The notes under the pieces were generated by a model. It was not told the DNA's origin and searched no databases. It saw nothing but the letters and a program-made list of their open reading frames with translations. A stretch of DNA of 64,000 nt, taken from DATFDN01 sp963818885. Its GTDB lineage: Bacteria; Pseudomonadota; Alphaproteobacteria; Acetobacterales; Acetobacteraceae. The translations under genes were made by a program, and so were the position numbers. Shown here piece after piece: positions 17,582-26,752 of the stretch (its first letter is position 1; each line of letters opens with the position of its first letter). The stretch covers positions 186,001-250,000 of the forward strand of contig CAWFTP010000001.1 in assembly GCA_963818885.1 (NCBI GenBank), read 5' to 3'.

Positions 17582-19804
17582 ATGGCGCGCGACCCAATGC
17601 GCCGCCTGGGCGCCCTCGCGCTCGGCGCCGCGCTAGCCGCCGCGGCGCCGGCCCATGCGCAGCTTGGCGCGCTCGGCAGTCATTCGCTGCCAGTCAACCG
17701 CAACGCTCCCGTGACGTTCAGCGCCGACCAGGTGGAGTACGACCGCGACAAGTCGCTGGTAACCGCGAAGGGACATGTAGAGGCGTGGCAGAATGGGGCG
17801 GTGCTGCGGGCGGACGAGATCACCTTCAACCGCCAGACCGGAGAGGCGATCGCCCGCGGGCATGTCATGCTGATGCAGCCCGACGGGCAAGTCATGTTCG
17901 CCGACTACGCCGACCTCGATCGCGGGTTTCGCAACGGCACGTTCGGAGAGCCCCGCGCGCTGCTGCCGCAGAACGGCAGGCTCGCCGCGAACGGCGGCGC
18001 CCGGACCAACGGCCTGATCGATGAGCTCGCCAAGGCGGTGTACTCGACCTGCAATCTGTGCGCGAAGAACCCGACGGCGCCGCCGCTATGGCAGATTCGC
18101 GCCCGAACGGCAGTCGATGACGAGGAGCATCAGCGGATTGAGTATACCAACGCGGAGCTGCAGATTTTCGGCACCCCGGTCGCCTACTTCCCCTATTTCT
18201 TCCACGCCTCGCCCACCGCCAAGCGCGAGAGCGGGCTGCTTGTACCGTCGATGGGCGTCAGCTCCCATATCGGCGGGTTCTTCGCGCAGCCCTATTATTG
18301 GGTGATCGACCCGCAGTCGGACGCGACCTTCACGCCGATGATGACGACGCGGGGCGGCCCGGAGCTGTCGCTCGAATACCGGCGCCGGTTCAACAGCGGC
18401 TTCCTCAACCTTGATGCATCCGGCGCCTACACCCAGAATCAGGGCGAGGGTACGGTCAACCTTCGCGGCCAGTTCAACATCAATGATACCTGGCGCACCG
18501 GCTTCACCATCGAGCGGACGACGTCCGCCACCTATGTCAGCAACTTCAAGCTCGGCAACATCGTGGGCGGCGATCCCTCGGTCCTGCCCAGCACGATCTA
18601 CGCCGAGGGATTCGGCGAAGGCGCCTATGCGCGCGTCGACACCCAAATCTACCAGTCGGTGAACACCGCGGTCGACCAGGACCGGCTGCCCTTCGTCCTG
18701 CCCTATGCGCAGTATCACTTCTTCGGCCAGCCGGACGCGTGGGGCGGGCGGCTCTCCGTCGACACCTCGGCGTTCAACGTGCTTCGCCATGTCGGGACCG
18801 AGACGCAGCGCGCCGCGCTCACGGTGAACTGGGATCGGCCGCTAACCGGCGTGTTGGGTGATCTCTGGAACCTGCGCCTGCATGTCGACGCGGCCTCCTA
18901 CAATGCGAATCAGTTTAACCAGTCGCCCAATTTCGCGACCCAGTCGCGGATCTCGGATGCCCGCGCCCAGCCGGCAGCCGCAGTCGACCTGCGCTGGCCC
19001 TTCATGCGCGATTCCGGCGCCTGGGGCACACAGGTCATAGAGCCGATGGCGCAGATCCTCGTCTCCCCCGTTGTAGGTGACAGCCAGGTCAACCGCTATC
19101 CCAACGAGGACAGCCTGGACGTCTTCAACTTTACCGACTCGAACCTGTTCAGCTTTAATCAATTCGGCGGCCTTGACCGGCTGGAGGGCGGCGATCGGGC
19201 CACCGTCGCCCTGCACGGCGCCTGGTATCTGAAGGGCACCGCGCTCGATGGCCTGATCGGCCAATCGTATCGGACGACGACGGACACGTGGCTCCCGGCG
19301 GTCACCGGGCTGCGCGACCGGACGTCGGATATCGTCGCCCGCACCACCTTCTCCCCGGCGAGCTGGCTGGATCTCACCTACCGCACCCGCCTCAACCCGA
19401 GCACCTTCACCGCCCGCTACAAGGAAGCGGTGGCGACGGCGGGCGTGCCGGCCTTCAACGTCACCGCGGGATACATCCAGACCCCGTATGACCCGTACTA
19501 TTTCTACGACCAGCCCTCGCCGCCTCCGCCCAGCTCGCCCTTCTTCATTCCCCGCAACGAGCTGACCTTCGGCGCCTCTACCCGCTGGGGGCATTATAGG
19601 CTGAACGGCTACGTCCGGCGCGATTTTGCACGAAACGAGATGGTTGCGGCCGGCGCGGATGCGGCTTACGAGGACGAGTGCTTCATCGCAGATCTTCAAT
19701 TCTATCGGCGATTTACCAATCTGAATGGTGACAACGGCTCGACGACCGTGCTTTTGCAGTTCACCTTCAAGACCATCGGAGAATTCGGCTTCAAGGCCCT
19801 GTGA
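17582..19804 (+). CDS. lptD: LPS-assembly outer membrane protein LptD
   Basis: Outer-membrane translocon that inserts LPS into the outer leaflet together with the lipoprotein LptE. The ATG at 17582, two bases after the lptG stop, opens a signal peptide (RRLGALALGAALAAAAPAHA). An OstA/LptA-like jellyroll follows at about residues 40-160 (VTFSADQVEYDRDKSLVTAK), then a large barrel (GLLVPSMGVSSHIGGFFAQP, YYWVIDPQSDATFTPM). The end is TTVLLQFTFKTIGEFGFKAL. Cys residues sit after the jellyroll (CNLCAKN) and near the C-terminus (DECFIADLQ), where LptD forms disulfides. Length is 740 residues, normal for Alphaproteobacteria. Intact. Confidence 0.93.
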   Translation: MARDPMRRLGALALGAALAAAAPAHAQLGALGSHSLPVNRNAPVTFSADQVEYDRDKSLVTAKGHVEAWQNGAVLRADEITFNRQTGEAIARGHVMLMQPDGQVMFADYADLDRGFRNGTFGEPRALLPQNGRLAANGGARTNGLIDELAKAVYSTCNLCAKNPTAPPLWQIRARTAVDDEEHQRIEYTNAELQIFGTPVAYFPYFFHASPTAKRESGLLVPSMGVSSHIGGFFAQPYYWVIDPQSDATFTPMMTTRGGPELSLEYRRRFNSGFLNLDASGAYTQNQGEGTVNLRGQFNINDTWRTGFTIERTTSATYVSNFKLGNIVGGDPSVLPSTIYAEGFGEGAYARVDTQIYQSVNTAVDQDRLPFVLPYAQYHFFGQPDAWGGRLSVDTSAFNVLRHVGTETQRAALTVNWDRPLTGVLGDLWNLRLHVDAASYNANQFNQSPNFATQSRISDARAQPAAAVDLRWPFMRDSGAWGTQVIEPMAQILVSPVVGDSQVNRYPNEDSLDVFNFTDSNLFSFNQFGGLDRLEGGDRATVALHGAWYLKGTALDGLIGQSYRTTTDTWLPAVTGLRDRTSDIVARTTFSPASWLDLTYRTRLNPSTFTARYKEAVATAGVPAFNVTAGYIQTPYDPYYFYDQPSPPPPSSPFFIPRNELTFGASTRWGHYRLNGYVRRDFARNEMVAAGADAAYEDECFIADLQFYRRFTNLNGDNGSTTVLLQFTFKTIGEFGFKAL

Positions 19805-19817
19805 GCGAGACACAAGC

Positions 19818-21167
19818 ATGACCCGGTTCGCCCGCACCGTCCTTCCCATTCTCGGCCTCCTGGCCGCTATTCCCCTGTCGGTCTCGGCGGCACCCGCGCG
19901 CGCCCCGCGCGGGATCGCCCCCGCGCCGAGCGGGCAAGTCCGGATTGTCGCGATCGTCAACGGCGCCGTCATCACCAATCGCGATATCGACAATCGCACG
20001 CGCCTGTTCGCGGTCACCTCCGGCCTCTCCAGCCAGCCCGAAGTGCTGGCCCGCCTGCGGCCGCAGATCCTGCGCCAGCTGGTCGACGAGAAGCTTCGCA
20101 TGCAGGATGTCGAAGCCAAGCACATCGTCGTCACCGACAAGCAGATCGCGGAAGCCATTCGCGAGATCGAGACCCGCAACGGGATGCCGGCGGGCGCATT
20201 GCGTGCGCGGCTGTCGGGCGATGGCGTCAGCTTCGCTACCCTGGTCGATCAAATCCGGACCGAGATCGGCTGGACCATGCTGTTGCGCGAGCAGCTGGGC
20301 GACCGCCTCAAGGTCACCGATGCCGACATCACTCAGCGGATGCAGTCGCTGAAGCAACAGATCGGGCGACCGGAATACCACGTGGCCGAGATCTTCATCC
20401 CCGTGGAGAACCCGACCCAGGACGCCGAAGCGCGCGGGTTTGCCGACACCGTCATCAAGCAGCTGCGCGCCGGCGCGCCCTTCCCGGTGATCGCCGCGCA
20501 ATTCAGCCAGAGCCAGTCGGCCCTCCAGGGCGGCGATCTCGGCTGGGTGCAGCCAAATCAGCTCGATCCCAGCGTCGCCAAGCTGGTGCAAGCGATGCCG
20601 CCGGGCGCGATCAGCGAGCCGGTCCCGGTTCCGGGCGGCTTCGCCATCGTGCACCTGGTCGCCAATAGGCAGATCGGCAACGACATCGCGACGATCATGT
20701 CGATGCGCCAGGCGTTCCTGCCGTTCTCCTCGCCGCTCAATCCGCAAGCTCCCACCGCCCAGCAGATGGCCACGCTGAAGAAGGCGGAGGCGATCAGCGC
20801 CAGCGTGCACAGCTGTCCCGAGATGGAGCAGGCGGCGAAGGAGAACGCCTCGCCGCGACCGGCCGATCCCGGCCCGGTCAGGCTGGACTCGGTAAACCCG
20901 CCGCAGTTTCGCGCCATGCTGGCGAGCCAGCCGCTGGACCGCGCGACCAAGCCCCTAGTCTCGCGAGAAGGCATCGCCGTCATGATCGTCTGCTCGCGCG
21001 GCGAGCAGAACCTCGCGCAGATGGACCGGAAGGACGTTACGGAGCAAATTTTGCAAAACCGGGTGGAACTGCTCTCGCGCCAGATGCAGCAGGACCTTCG
21101 CCGCAAGGCCAGTATCGACATACGTGGCGAACCCGCTCAGCAAAGCGTCGCGGCGTCACGAACGTAA
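19818..21167 (+). CDS. surA: Periplasmic chaperone / peptidyl-prolyl isomerase SurA
   Basis: Assists folding of outer-membrane proteins, including LptD encoded just upstream. Signal peptide MTRFARTVLPILGLLAAIPLSV, then the N-terminal SurA domain (VRIVAIVNGAVITNRDIDNR to about residue 170). A parvulin (PPIC-type) domain spans about 190-290 (YHVAEIFIPVENPTQD, FSQSQSALQGGDLGWVQPNQL, ISEPVPVPGGFAIVHLV). A C-terminal segment rejoins the chaperone core. Length 449 residues. In Alphaproteobacteria pdxA commonly follows surA; here a palindromic repeat and rsmA follow instead. Confidence 0.92.
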   Translation: MTRFARTVLPILGLLAAIPLSVSAAPARAPRGIAPAPSGQVRIVAIVNGAVITNRDIDNRTRLFAVTSGLSSQPEVLARLRPQILRQLVDEKLRMQDVEAKHIVVTDKQIAEAIREIETRNGMPAGALRARLSGDGVSFATLVDQIRTEIGWTMLLREQLGDRLKVTDADITQRMQSLKQQIGRPEYHVAEIFIPVENPTQDAEARGFADTVIKQLRAGAPFPVIAAQFSQSQSALQGGDLGWVQPNQLDPSVAKLVQAMPPGAISEPVPVPGGFAIVHLVANRQIGNDIATIMSMRQAFLPFSSPLNPQAPTAQQMATLKKAEAISASVHSCPEMEQAAKENASPRPADPGPVRLDSVNPPQFRAMLASQPLDRATKPLVSREGIAVMIVCSRGEQNLAQMDRKDVTEQILQNRVELLSRQMQQDLRRKASIDIRGEPAQQSVAASRT

Positions 21168-21176
21168 CAATGCATC

Positions 21177-21272
21177 CCCGCCCCCTCCCCCTACCCCCTC
21201 CCGCAAGGGGAGGTGGGATTCCCCAATTCGTCCCCCCTCCGCTTACGGGAGGGGGCAGGGGGAGGGGGCGGG
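21177..21272. repeat. 96-nt near-perfect inverted repeat between surA and rsmA
   Basis: The 27-base arm at 21177-21203 pairs with 21246-21272 with one mismatch. The arms are runs such as CCCCTCCCCCTACCCCCTCC and its complement. An inner CAAGGGGAGGTGG...CCCCCCTCC segment can pair further. It ends four bases before the first plausible rsmA codon, so it occupies the 5' untranslated region. It belongs to the same C/G-rich palindromic family as 110-141. It could act as a terminator or attenuator for surA, or be an inserted mobile repeat. Confidence 0.75.
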
Positions 21273-21276
21273 CTCA

Positions 21277-22092
21277 CTGACGGCGCTCCCACCGCTCCGC
21301 GACGTCATCGCTCGCCATTGCCTCGACGCCCGCCACCGCCTCGGCCAGCATTTCCTCCTGGACGGCAACGTGACCGCGCGGATCGTCCGGATCGCCGGTG
21401 ACCTCGCTGGCGCCAATGTGATCGAAATTGGTCCAGGACCCGGCGGCCTCACGAGGGCATTGCTCGCCAGCGCCTGCCGAACCGTCGCTGCGATCGAGAT
21501 CGATCCGCGCGCCGTCGCCGCCATCCACGAGCTCGCGGCCGCCTCCCACGGGCGCCTCAGGATCATCGAGGCGGATGCGCTTGCGCTCGACCTCGCGGCG
21601 CAGGTTCCTCCGCCGCGCCATATCATCGCCAATCTTCCCTACAACATCGCGACTCCGCTGCTGGTGCGCTGGTTACGCGAGGCTGGGTCCTTTCAGGCAA
21701 TGACCCTGATGTTCCAGCAAGAGGTCGCCGAGCGGATCTGCGCCGTCCCGAACACCTCGGCCTACGGGCGCCTCTCCGTCCTGGCGCAGTGGCTTTGCAC
21801 AACGGAGATCGCGCTCCGCCTGCCGCCCGCCGCCTTCGTCCCGGCGCCGAAGGTCTGGTCCGCGGTGGTGCGCTTGGCTCCGCGGCCCGAACAGCCCGAA
21901 CCGCGGGCGTTGGCGCGCATGGAACGGCTGACGGCGGCGGCATTCGGCCAACGCCGGAAGATGCTGCGCAGTGCACTCCGCCCGCTCGGCGGGGAGGCAC
22001 TGCTCGCCCGCGCCGGCATCGAGCGGAACCGGCGCGCCGAGACGCTGAGCGTCGCTGAGTTCGTCGCGCTGGAGAAGACAATGGGCGACTGA
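21277..22092 (+). CDS. rsmA: 16S rRNA dimethyladenosine transferase RsmA (KsgA)
   Basis: Methylates two adjacent adenines in the 3' hairpin of 16S rRNA. Segments present: LPPLRDVIARHCLDARHRLG, QHFLLDGNVTARIVRIAG, the SAM motif VIEIGPGPGGLTRALL, the substrate motif IIANLPYNIATPLLVRW, and FGQRRKMLRSALRPLG at the C-terminus. The frame is open from 21124 but passes through the palindromic repeat, so that part is unlikely to be protein. Homology begins at a CTG (21277) that reads LTALPP where relatives read MT-LPP. The repeat's right arm supplies a GGAGG-like site. CTG may be a true rare start or a one-base error for ATG. 271 residues from there. Confidence 0.85.
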   Translation: MTALPPLRDVIARHCLDARHRLGQHFLLDGNVTARIVRIAGDLAGANVIEIGPGPGGLTRALLASACRTVAAIEIDPRAVAAIHELAAASHGRLRIIEADALALDLAAQVPPPRHIIANLPYNIATPLLVRWLREAGSFQAMTLMFQQEVAERICAVPNTSAYGRLSVLAQWLCTTEIALRLPPAAFVPAPKVWSAVVRLAPRPEQPEPRALARMERLTAAAFGQRRKMLRSALRPLGGEALLARAGIERNRRAETLSVAEFVALEKTMGD

Positions 22093-22094
22093 CG

Positions 22095-22109
22095 CGGCCC
22101 CGCGGGCCG
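22095..22109. terminator. Possible shared terminator hairpin between rsmA and purD
   Basis: CGGCCC (22095-22100) pairs with GGGCCG (22104-22109) across a three-base loop, immediately after the rsmA stop and before the end of the convergent purD gene. GC content is high enough for a stable stem, but no T-run is present on either side. Confidence 0.35.
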
Positions 22110-22111
22110 GG

Positions 22112-23380
22112 TCATGGCATTCCCAGCCCGATATCGCCTCGGTAGAACCCTTGGGAAAACTCGATCGCGGCGACCCCCGCATAGGCAGCCTGCCGCGCCG
22201 CTTGAACCGAGGCTCCCGTGGCGCATACCGTCAGCACGCGCCCCCCGGCCGCTACCAGCGCGCGCCTTTGGTCGCGCGCCGTCGCGGCGTGAAAGATCTG
22301 AACTCCGGGAGCTGCCGACGCGCGATCGAGTCCGCCGATTGCGCCGCCCTTGCGCGGCGCCTCCGGGTATCCGCTGGCCGCCAGCACGACACCCACCGCG
22401 GCGCCGTCTTCCCAACGCAGGTCGAAATCGCCCAGTTCGCCGTCGCACGCCGCCTGCAGCGCAGGCAGCAGGTCGGAGCGCAGCCGCGGCATTAGTACCT
22501 GACATTCCGGGTCGCCGAACCGTGCGTTGAACTCGATGACCGCGACGCCGTCCGCCGTCCGCATCAGCCCGGCGAACAGCACGCCGCGGAACGGGCAGCC
22601 GCGCCGGGCCATCTCGGCGAGGACCGGGCGCACGATCCCGGCCATCAGCGCCTCCTCGCGCTCGGCTGTCATTCCCGGCGCGGGAGAGACGGCGCCCATG
22701 CCGCCCGTATTGGGACCGACATCGCCCTCTCCCACCCGCTTGTAGTCGCGCGCCGAGCCGAGCGGGATCGCGTGCGTGCCGTCGCACAACGCGAAGAACG
22801 ACAGCTCCTCGCCGCTCAGGCACTCTTCGATCACTACCGTCCTGCCGGCCTCGCCAAGCCGTTCGTTTCGCATCATCGCGTCGAGCGCCGCGAACGCCTC
22901 GTCCTCGGTCTGCGCGACCACGACACCCTTGCCGGCGGCGAGGCCGTCGGCCTTGATCACGATCGGCGCGCCGCGACGGGAGACGAACGTGCGCGCCGCC
23001 GCGATGTCGTCGAAGCGTTCCCAGCGCGGGGTGGGAACGCCGGCGGCATCGCACACCTCGTTGGCGAAGGCCTTGCTGCCCTCCAGCCGCGCCGCCGCGG
23101 CGCTCGGTCCGCAGCAGGCGATCCCGGCCTTCTCCATCGCATCGGCGATGCCCGCAACCAGCGGCGCCTCCGGCCCCGGAACCACCAAGTCCACCGCGTT
23201 GTCGCGCGCGAAGCGCACCAACTGGGCAATGTCGTCCGCGCCGATCGGCACGCAGGTCGCGCAATCCGCGATGCCGGGATTGCCCGGGGCACACCAGAGT
23301 TGGGTCAGCAACGGACTGCCCGACAACGCCCAGCACAGCGCATGCTCCCGTCCGCCCGAGCCGATCACCAGCACCCGCAT
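22112..23380 (-). CDS. purD: Phosphoribosylamine-glycine ligase (GAR synthetase)
   Basis: Second step of purine synthesis: joins glycine to 5-phosphoribosylamine using ATP. Start at ATG 23380 (MRVLVIGSGGREHALCWALS), the standard PurD opening; an upstream in-frame ATG would add an unrelated leader. ATP-grasp features include PIVIKADGLAAGKGVVVAQT, IEECLSGEELSFFALCDG, GPNTGGMGAVSPAPGM and VIEFNARFGDPECQVLMPRL. Length 422 residues, normal. The gene is divergent from xseA, with 47 bases between the two starts, so their promoters share that gap. Intact. Confidence 0.95.
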   Translation of the reverse strand: MRVLVIGSGGREHALCWALSGSPLLTQLWCAPGNPGIADCATCVPIGADDIAQLVRFARDNAVDLVVPGPEAPLVAGIADAMEKAGIACCGPSAAAARLEGSKAFANEVCDAAGVPTPRWERFDDIAAARTFVSRRGAPIVIKADGLAAGKGVVVAQTEDEAFAALDAMMRNERLGEAGRTVVIEECLSGEELSFFALCDGTHAIPLGSARDYKRVGEGDVGPNTGGMGAVSPAPGMTAEREEALMAGIVRPVLAEMARRGCPFRGVLFAGLMRTADGVAVIEFNARFGDPECQVLMPRLRSDLLPALQAACDGELGDFDLRWEDGAAVGVVLAASGYPEAPRKGGAIGGLDRASAAPGVQIFHAATARDQRRALVAAGGRVLTVCATGASVQAARQAAYAGVAAIEFSQGFYRGDIGLGMP

Positions 23381-23427
23381 TCCCGCCCCCGCTTCAATCG
23401 CCGCCTGCCCTATCATAGGGTGCGGTG

Positions 23428-24948
23428 ATGGACGAACTCCGCCCTGCATCATCGAACATTCCGGAATACACCGTCTCGGAAATCTCGGGCGCGGTGCGCC
23501 GCACTCTCGAAGGCAGCTTCGGCCGCGTCCGCGTGCGCGGCGAAATCACCGAACTGAAGCGCCCGCCCTCGGGGCACATCTATCTCGCGCTGAAGGACGA
23601 GGGCGCCAGGATCGCCGCCGTCGCATGGAAATCCACAGTTCCGCGCCTCGGCATGAAGCCCGAGAACGGGGTGGAAGTCGTCGCCACCGGGCGGATCACC
23701 GCCTATGGCGAACGCTCCTCCTACCAGCTTATCATCGACCGGCTGGAATACGCCGGCATCGGCGCGCTGCTCGCGCGGATCGAGATGCTGCGCACGCGAC
23801 TTACTGCCGAGGGCCTGTTCGCCGCCGAAGCGAAGCGCGCGCTGCCGCTGCTGCCTGCCGTCGTCGGCGTGGTGACGTCGGAAAGCGGCGCGGTCATCCA
23901 GGACATCAGGACCACGATCGCCCGGCGCTTCCCGCGCCGCATTCTGCTCTGGCCCGTGCCGGTGCAAGGCGAGGGCGCGGCGAGCCGGATCGCCGCGGCG
24001 ATCGCCGGCTTCGACGCGCTCGATCCGGCCGGGCCGATCCCTCGCCCAGCCGTGCTGATCGTCGCGCGCGGCGGCGGCAGCCTCGAGGACTTGATGGCGT
24101 TCAACGAGGAGATCGTCGTTCGCGCCGTCGCGCGCTGCCGGATCCCGGTGATTTCCGCCGTCGGGCACGAAACCGACACCACGCTGATCGACTTTGTTGC
24201 CGATCGGCGTGCACCAACTCCCACCGCAGCGGCCGAGATGGCTGTCCCGGTCCGCGCCGATCTCGTCGTCAGCCTCGCGCGCACTCACGCCCAACTGCTA
24301 GGCAACATCAACCGCTGGGCGGGGGAGCGACGGCTGGCGATGGAGCGCTTGGCGCGTCGGCTACCCGAATTGCCGATGCTGCTCGGCCAAGCCCGCCAGC
24401 GTCTCGACGACCGGGGCGAGCGGCTCGACAATGCGCTGCCTAACCTAATCATGACGCGGCGTTCCGAGCTTGAAAGGGTCGAACGCCGGCTGCCTGATCC
24501 CGCTCATGTGGTACGCCAAGGGCGCGTCCGGCTGCGGGCCGAAACCATGCGGCTCGCCCTGGCTCTGCCCAATTTCGCCGAGCGCCAGCGCAGCGGCGTC
24601 GCGCTCTGCGGCCAGCGCCTCGACTCGGGGCTGCGTCACGCAAGCTCCTCGTTTCGAGGCAAATCGGAGCGCGTATTCTCGCACCTGTCCCCGGCGCACC
24701 TGCTGGCCAATCTGCGCGTCTGGCGCACCCGCGCCGACGGCGCCGGCCTGCACCTGGAGGCGGTCTCGCCGCTCGCGATCCTCAAACGTGGCTATGTCGT
24801 AGTCTTCGACGATAGTGGCCACATGTTCACGGCGTCGGGCCAGGTCCAACCCAGCCAACGGCTGCGGCTGCGCTTCTGCGACGGCGTGATCAGCGCACGC
24901 GCCGAGGGTCCGGCTCAGGCAGAACGCCAGGGCCGGCTGGCCGTCTAG
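23428..24948 (+). CDS. xseA: Exodeoxyribonuclease VII large subunit
   Basis: Single-strand-specific exonuclease subunit. The N-terminal OB-fold (residues 10-110) contains VRVRGEITELKRPPSGHIYL. The catalytic core has VVGVVTSESGAVIQDI, VLIVARGGGSLEDLMAFN and VISAVGHETDTTLIDFVADR, followed by APTPTAAAEMAVP and a helical region. The end is SPLAILKRGYVVV followed by a short beta segment. 506 residues from ATG 23428; a GTG one codon upstream is possible. The small subunit gene xseB is not in the window. Intact. Confidence 0.93.
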   Translation: MDELRPASSNIPEYTVSEISGAVRRTLEGSFGRVRVRGEITELKRPPSGHIYLALKDEGARIAAVAWKSTVPRLGMKPENGVEVVATGRITAYGERSSYQLIIDRLEYAGIGALLARIEMLRTRLTAEGLFAAEAKRALPLLPAVVGVVTSESGAVIQDIRTTIARRFPRRILLWPVPVQGEGAASRIAAAIAGFDALDPAGPIPRPAVLIVARGGGSLEDLMAFNEEIVVRAVARCRIPVISAVGHETDTTLIDFVADRRAPTPTAAAEMAVPVRADLVVSLARTHAQLLGNINRWAGERRLAMERLARRLPELPMLLGQARQRLDDRGERLDNALPNLIMTRRSELERVERRLPDPAHVVRQGRVRLRAETMRLALALPNFAERQRSGVALCGQRLDSGLRHASSSFRGKSERVFSHLSPAHLLANLRVWRTRADGAGLHLEAVSPLAILKRGYVVVFDDSGHMFTASGQVQPSQRLRLRFCDGVISARAEGPAQAERQGRLAV

Positions 24949-24958
24949 GAACCGCGCG

Positions 24959-26746
24959 ATGATCGAAACCTTGGTAGCCCTTCTCGCCGCGACGGCGATC
25001 GCCGTTCCTATCTCTCGACGGCTGGGGTTCGGCAGCATCCTCGGATACCTGGTTGCCGGGACGGTGATCGGCCCCTCCGGGCTGCGCCTCGTCACCGACG
25101 TGCAGCAGATCGCCGATGTGGCCGAGCTCGGCGTGGTCATGCTGCTGTTCCTCATCGGCCTCGAACTGCGACCGCACCGGCTCTGGGTTCTTCGCAACGC
25201 CGTGTTCGGGCTGGGACTTGGGCAGATGGTGCCCACCACCGTCATCCTCGCCTTCCTCGCCCACCTCGCCGGAATCCCCTGGACGGGCGCGTTCGTTCTC
25301 GGGGCCGGGCTCGCCCTGTCATCGACCGCGATCGTGCTGCCGATGCTGGGAGAGCGAAACCTGCTCTCCTCCACCGCTGGCCGCGACAGCTTCGCCGTTC
25401 TCCTGTTTCAGGACATGGCCTTCATCCCGCTGGTCGCGCTCGTGCCCTTGCTCTCGCATGGCGAGCTGCCGACCAGTGTTCCCTGGGTCGTGGTCGGACG
25501 GGATGTGCTGGTCATCGCAATCATCCTGGTGGGAGGCACGTTCCTGGTGGGGCCACTGTTTCGCGCCGTTGGCGGAGCGCGGACTCCAGAGGTCTTCACC
25601 GCCACCGCGCTGCTGCTCGTCGTCGGCACGGCGGCGCTCGCGGACTGGGCGGGGCTGTCGATGTCGCTCGGTGCCTTCATGGCCGGCGTCATGCTCTCCA
25701 ATTCGGCATACCGCCACGAACTCCAGGCCGATATCGAGCCGTTCGAGGGCCTGCTGCTCGGCTTCTTCTTCATCTCTGTCGGCATGTCGGCCAACCTCGC
25801 GCTAGCAGCGGAACATCCGGTGCTTGTGGCCGCAGTTGTCGCGGTGTTCGTCGCGGCCAAGATCGCCATCGTCTTCGTGCTCGGGCTGATCAAGCGCGGC
25901 TCGGCGCGCAGCGCGCTCCGTTTCAGCATCGCCCTTCCACAGGGTAGCGAGTTCAGCTTCGTCCTGTTCGGCGTCGCGGTCGCGCATGGCGCGCTCTCGC
26001 AGCCCCTGGCCGACCTCGCCACGCTCGCGATCGCGCTCTCGATGGTCGTGGCACCGATATTGTTCGCGCTCTCCGAGGGCGTGATCATGCCGCGCCTCGA
26101 GCCGCGCAAGGAACCCACCTATGACCGGATCGACGAACCCGCGACCCCGGTCATCATCTGCGGCTTCGGCCGCGTCGGGCAGATCGTCGGCCGCGTCCTT
26201 AGGATGCAGGGGATCGCCTTCACGGCGCTCGACAGAAGCCCGGAGCAGATCCAGGTGGTCCGCCGGTTCGGCAACAAGGTCTATTTCGGCAACCCGGCCC
26301 GTGAGGAGGTGATGCGCTCGGCTGGGGCTGAGCAAGCCCGGGTGTTGGTCGTCGCGCTCGACGGCATGGACGAGACCCTGCAGGTCGTCGATCTCGCCAA
26401 GCGGCACTTCCCGAACCTCGCCATCTACGCGCGCGCCCGAAACCGCCGCCACGCCCACCTGCTGATGGACCGCGGCGTCGCCGGTATCGTGCGGGAGACG
26501 TTCCTCTCGAGCCTCAAGTTGTCGGAAATGGTGCTGGGCAAGCTGGACATCCCCGCGGCCGATGCCCGGCGGGCGATCGAGATCTTCCGCGAATACGACG
26601 AGCGGGCGTTGATCGAGACGCACGCGATCGCGCACGACGAGTCCCAGCTCATCCAGAGTGCCCAGCAGGCGAGCGAGGAATTGCAGGAACTGTTCGAGGC
26701 GGACCGCGACGAGCGCAACCACGCCCGCGTTCCGGCAAGGTCCTGA
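24959..26746 (+). CDS. Kef-type monovalent cation:proton antiporter (CPA2) with RCK/TrkA-N domain
   Basis: Inner-membrane potassium/proton antiporter of the KefB/KefC group, 595 residues. About twelve hydrophobic segments fill residues 1-385 (MIETLVALLAATAIAVPISR, FGSILGYLVAGTVIGPSGLR, LGVVMLLFLIGLELRP, LALSSTAIVLPMLGER, LLFQDMAFIPLVALVPLL). The cytoplasmic RCK domain begins near 395 with the NAD-binding motif VIICGFGRVGQIVGRVLR and ends in an acidic coiled tail. In E. coli relatives, glutathione adducts gate the transporter; no ancillary KefF/KefG gene is beside this one. Starts 10 bases after xseA. Intact. Confidence 0.88.
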   Translation: MIETLVALLAATAIAVPISRRLGFGSILGYLVAGTVIGPSGLRLVTDVQQIADVAELGVVMLLFLIGLELRPHRLWVLRNAVFGLGLGQMVPTTVILAFLAHLAGIPWTGAFVLGAGLALSSTAIVLPMLGERNLLSSTAGRDSFAVLLFQDMAFIPLVALVPLLSHGELPTSVPWVVVGRDVLVIAIILVGGTFLVGPLFRAVGGARTPEVFTATALLLVVGTAALADWAGLSMSLGAFMAGVMLSNSAYRHELQADIEPFEGLLLGFFFISVGMSANLALAAEHPVLVAAVVAVFVAAKIAIVFVLGLIKRGSARSALRFSIALPQGSEFSFVLFGVAVAHGALSQPLADLATLAIALSMVVAPILFALSEGVIMPRLEPRKEPTYDRIDEPATPVIICGFGRVGQIVGRVLRMQGIAFTALDRSPEQIQVVRRFGNKVYFGNPAREEVMRSAGAEQARVLVVALDGMDETLQVVDLAKRHFPNLAIYARARNRRHAHLLMDRGVAGIVRETFLSSLKLSEMVLGKLDIPAADARRAIEIFREYDERALIETHAIAHDESQLIQSAQQASEELQELFEADRDERNHARVPARS

Positions 26747-26752
26747 CCACGC

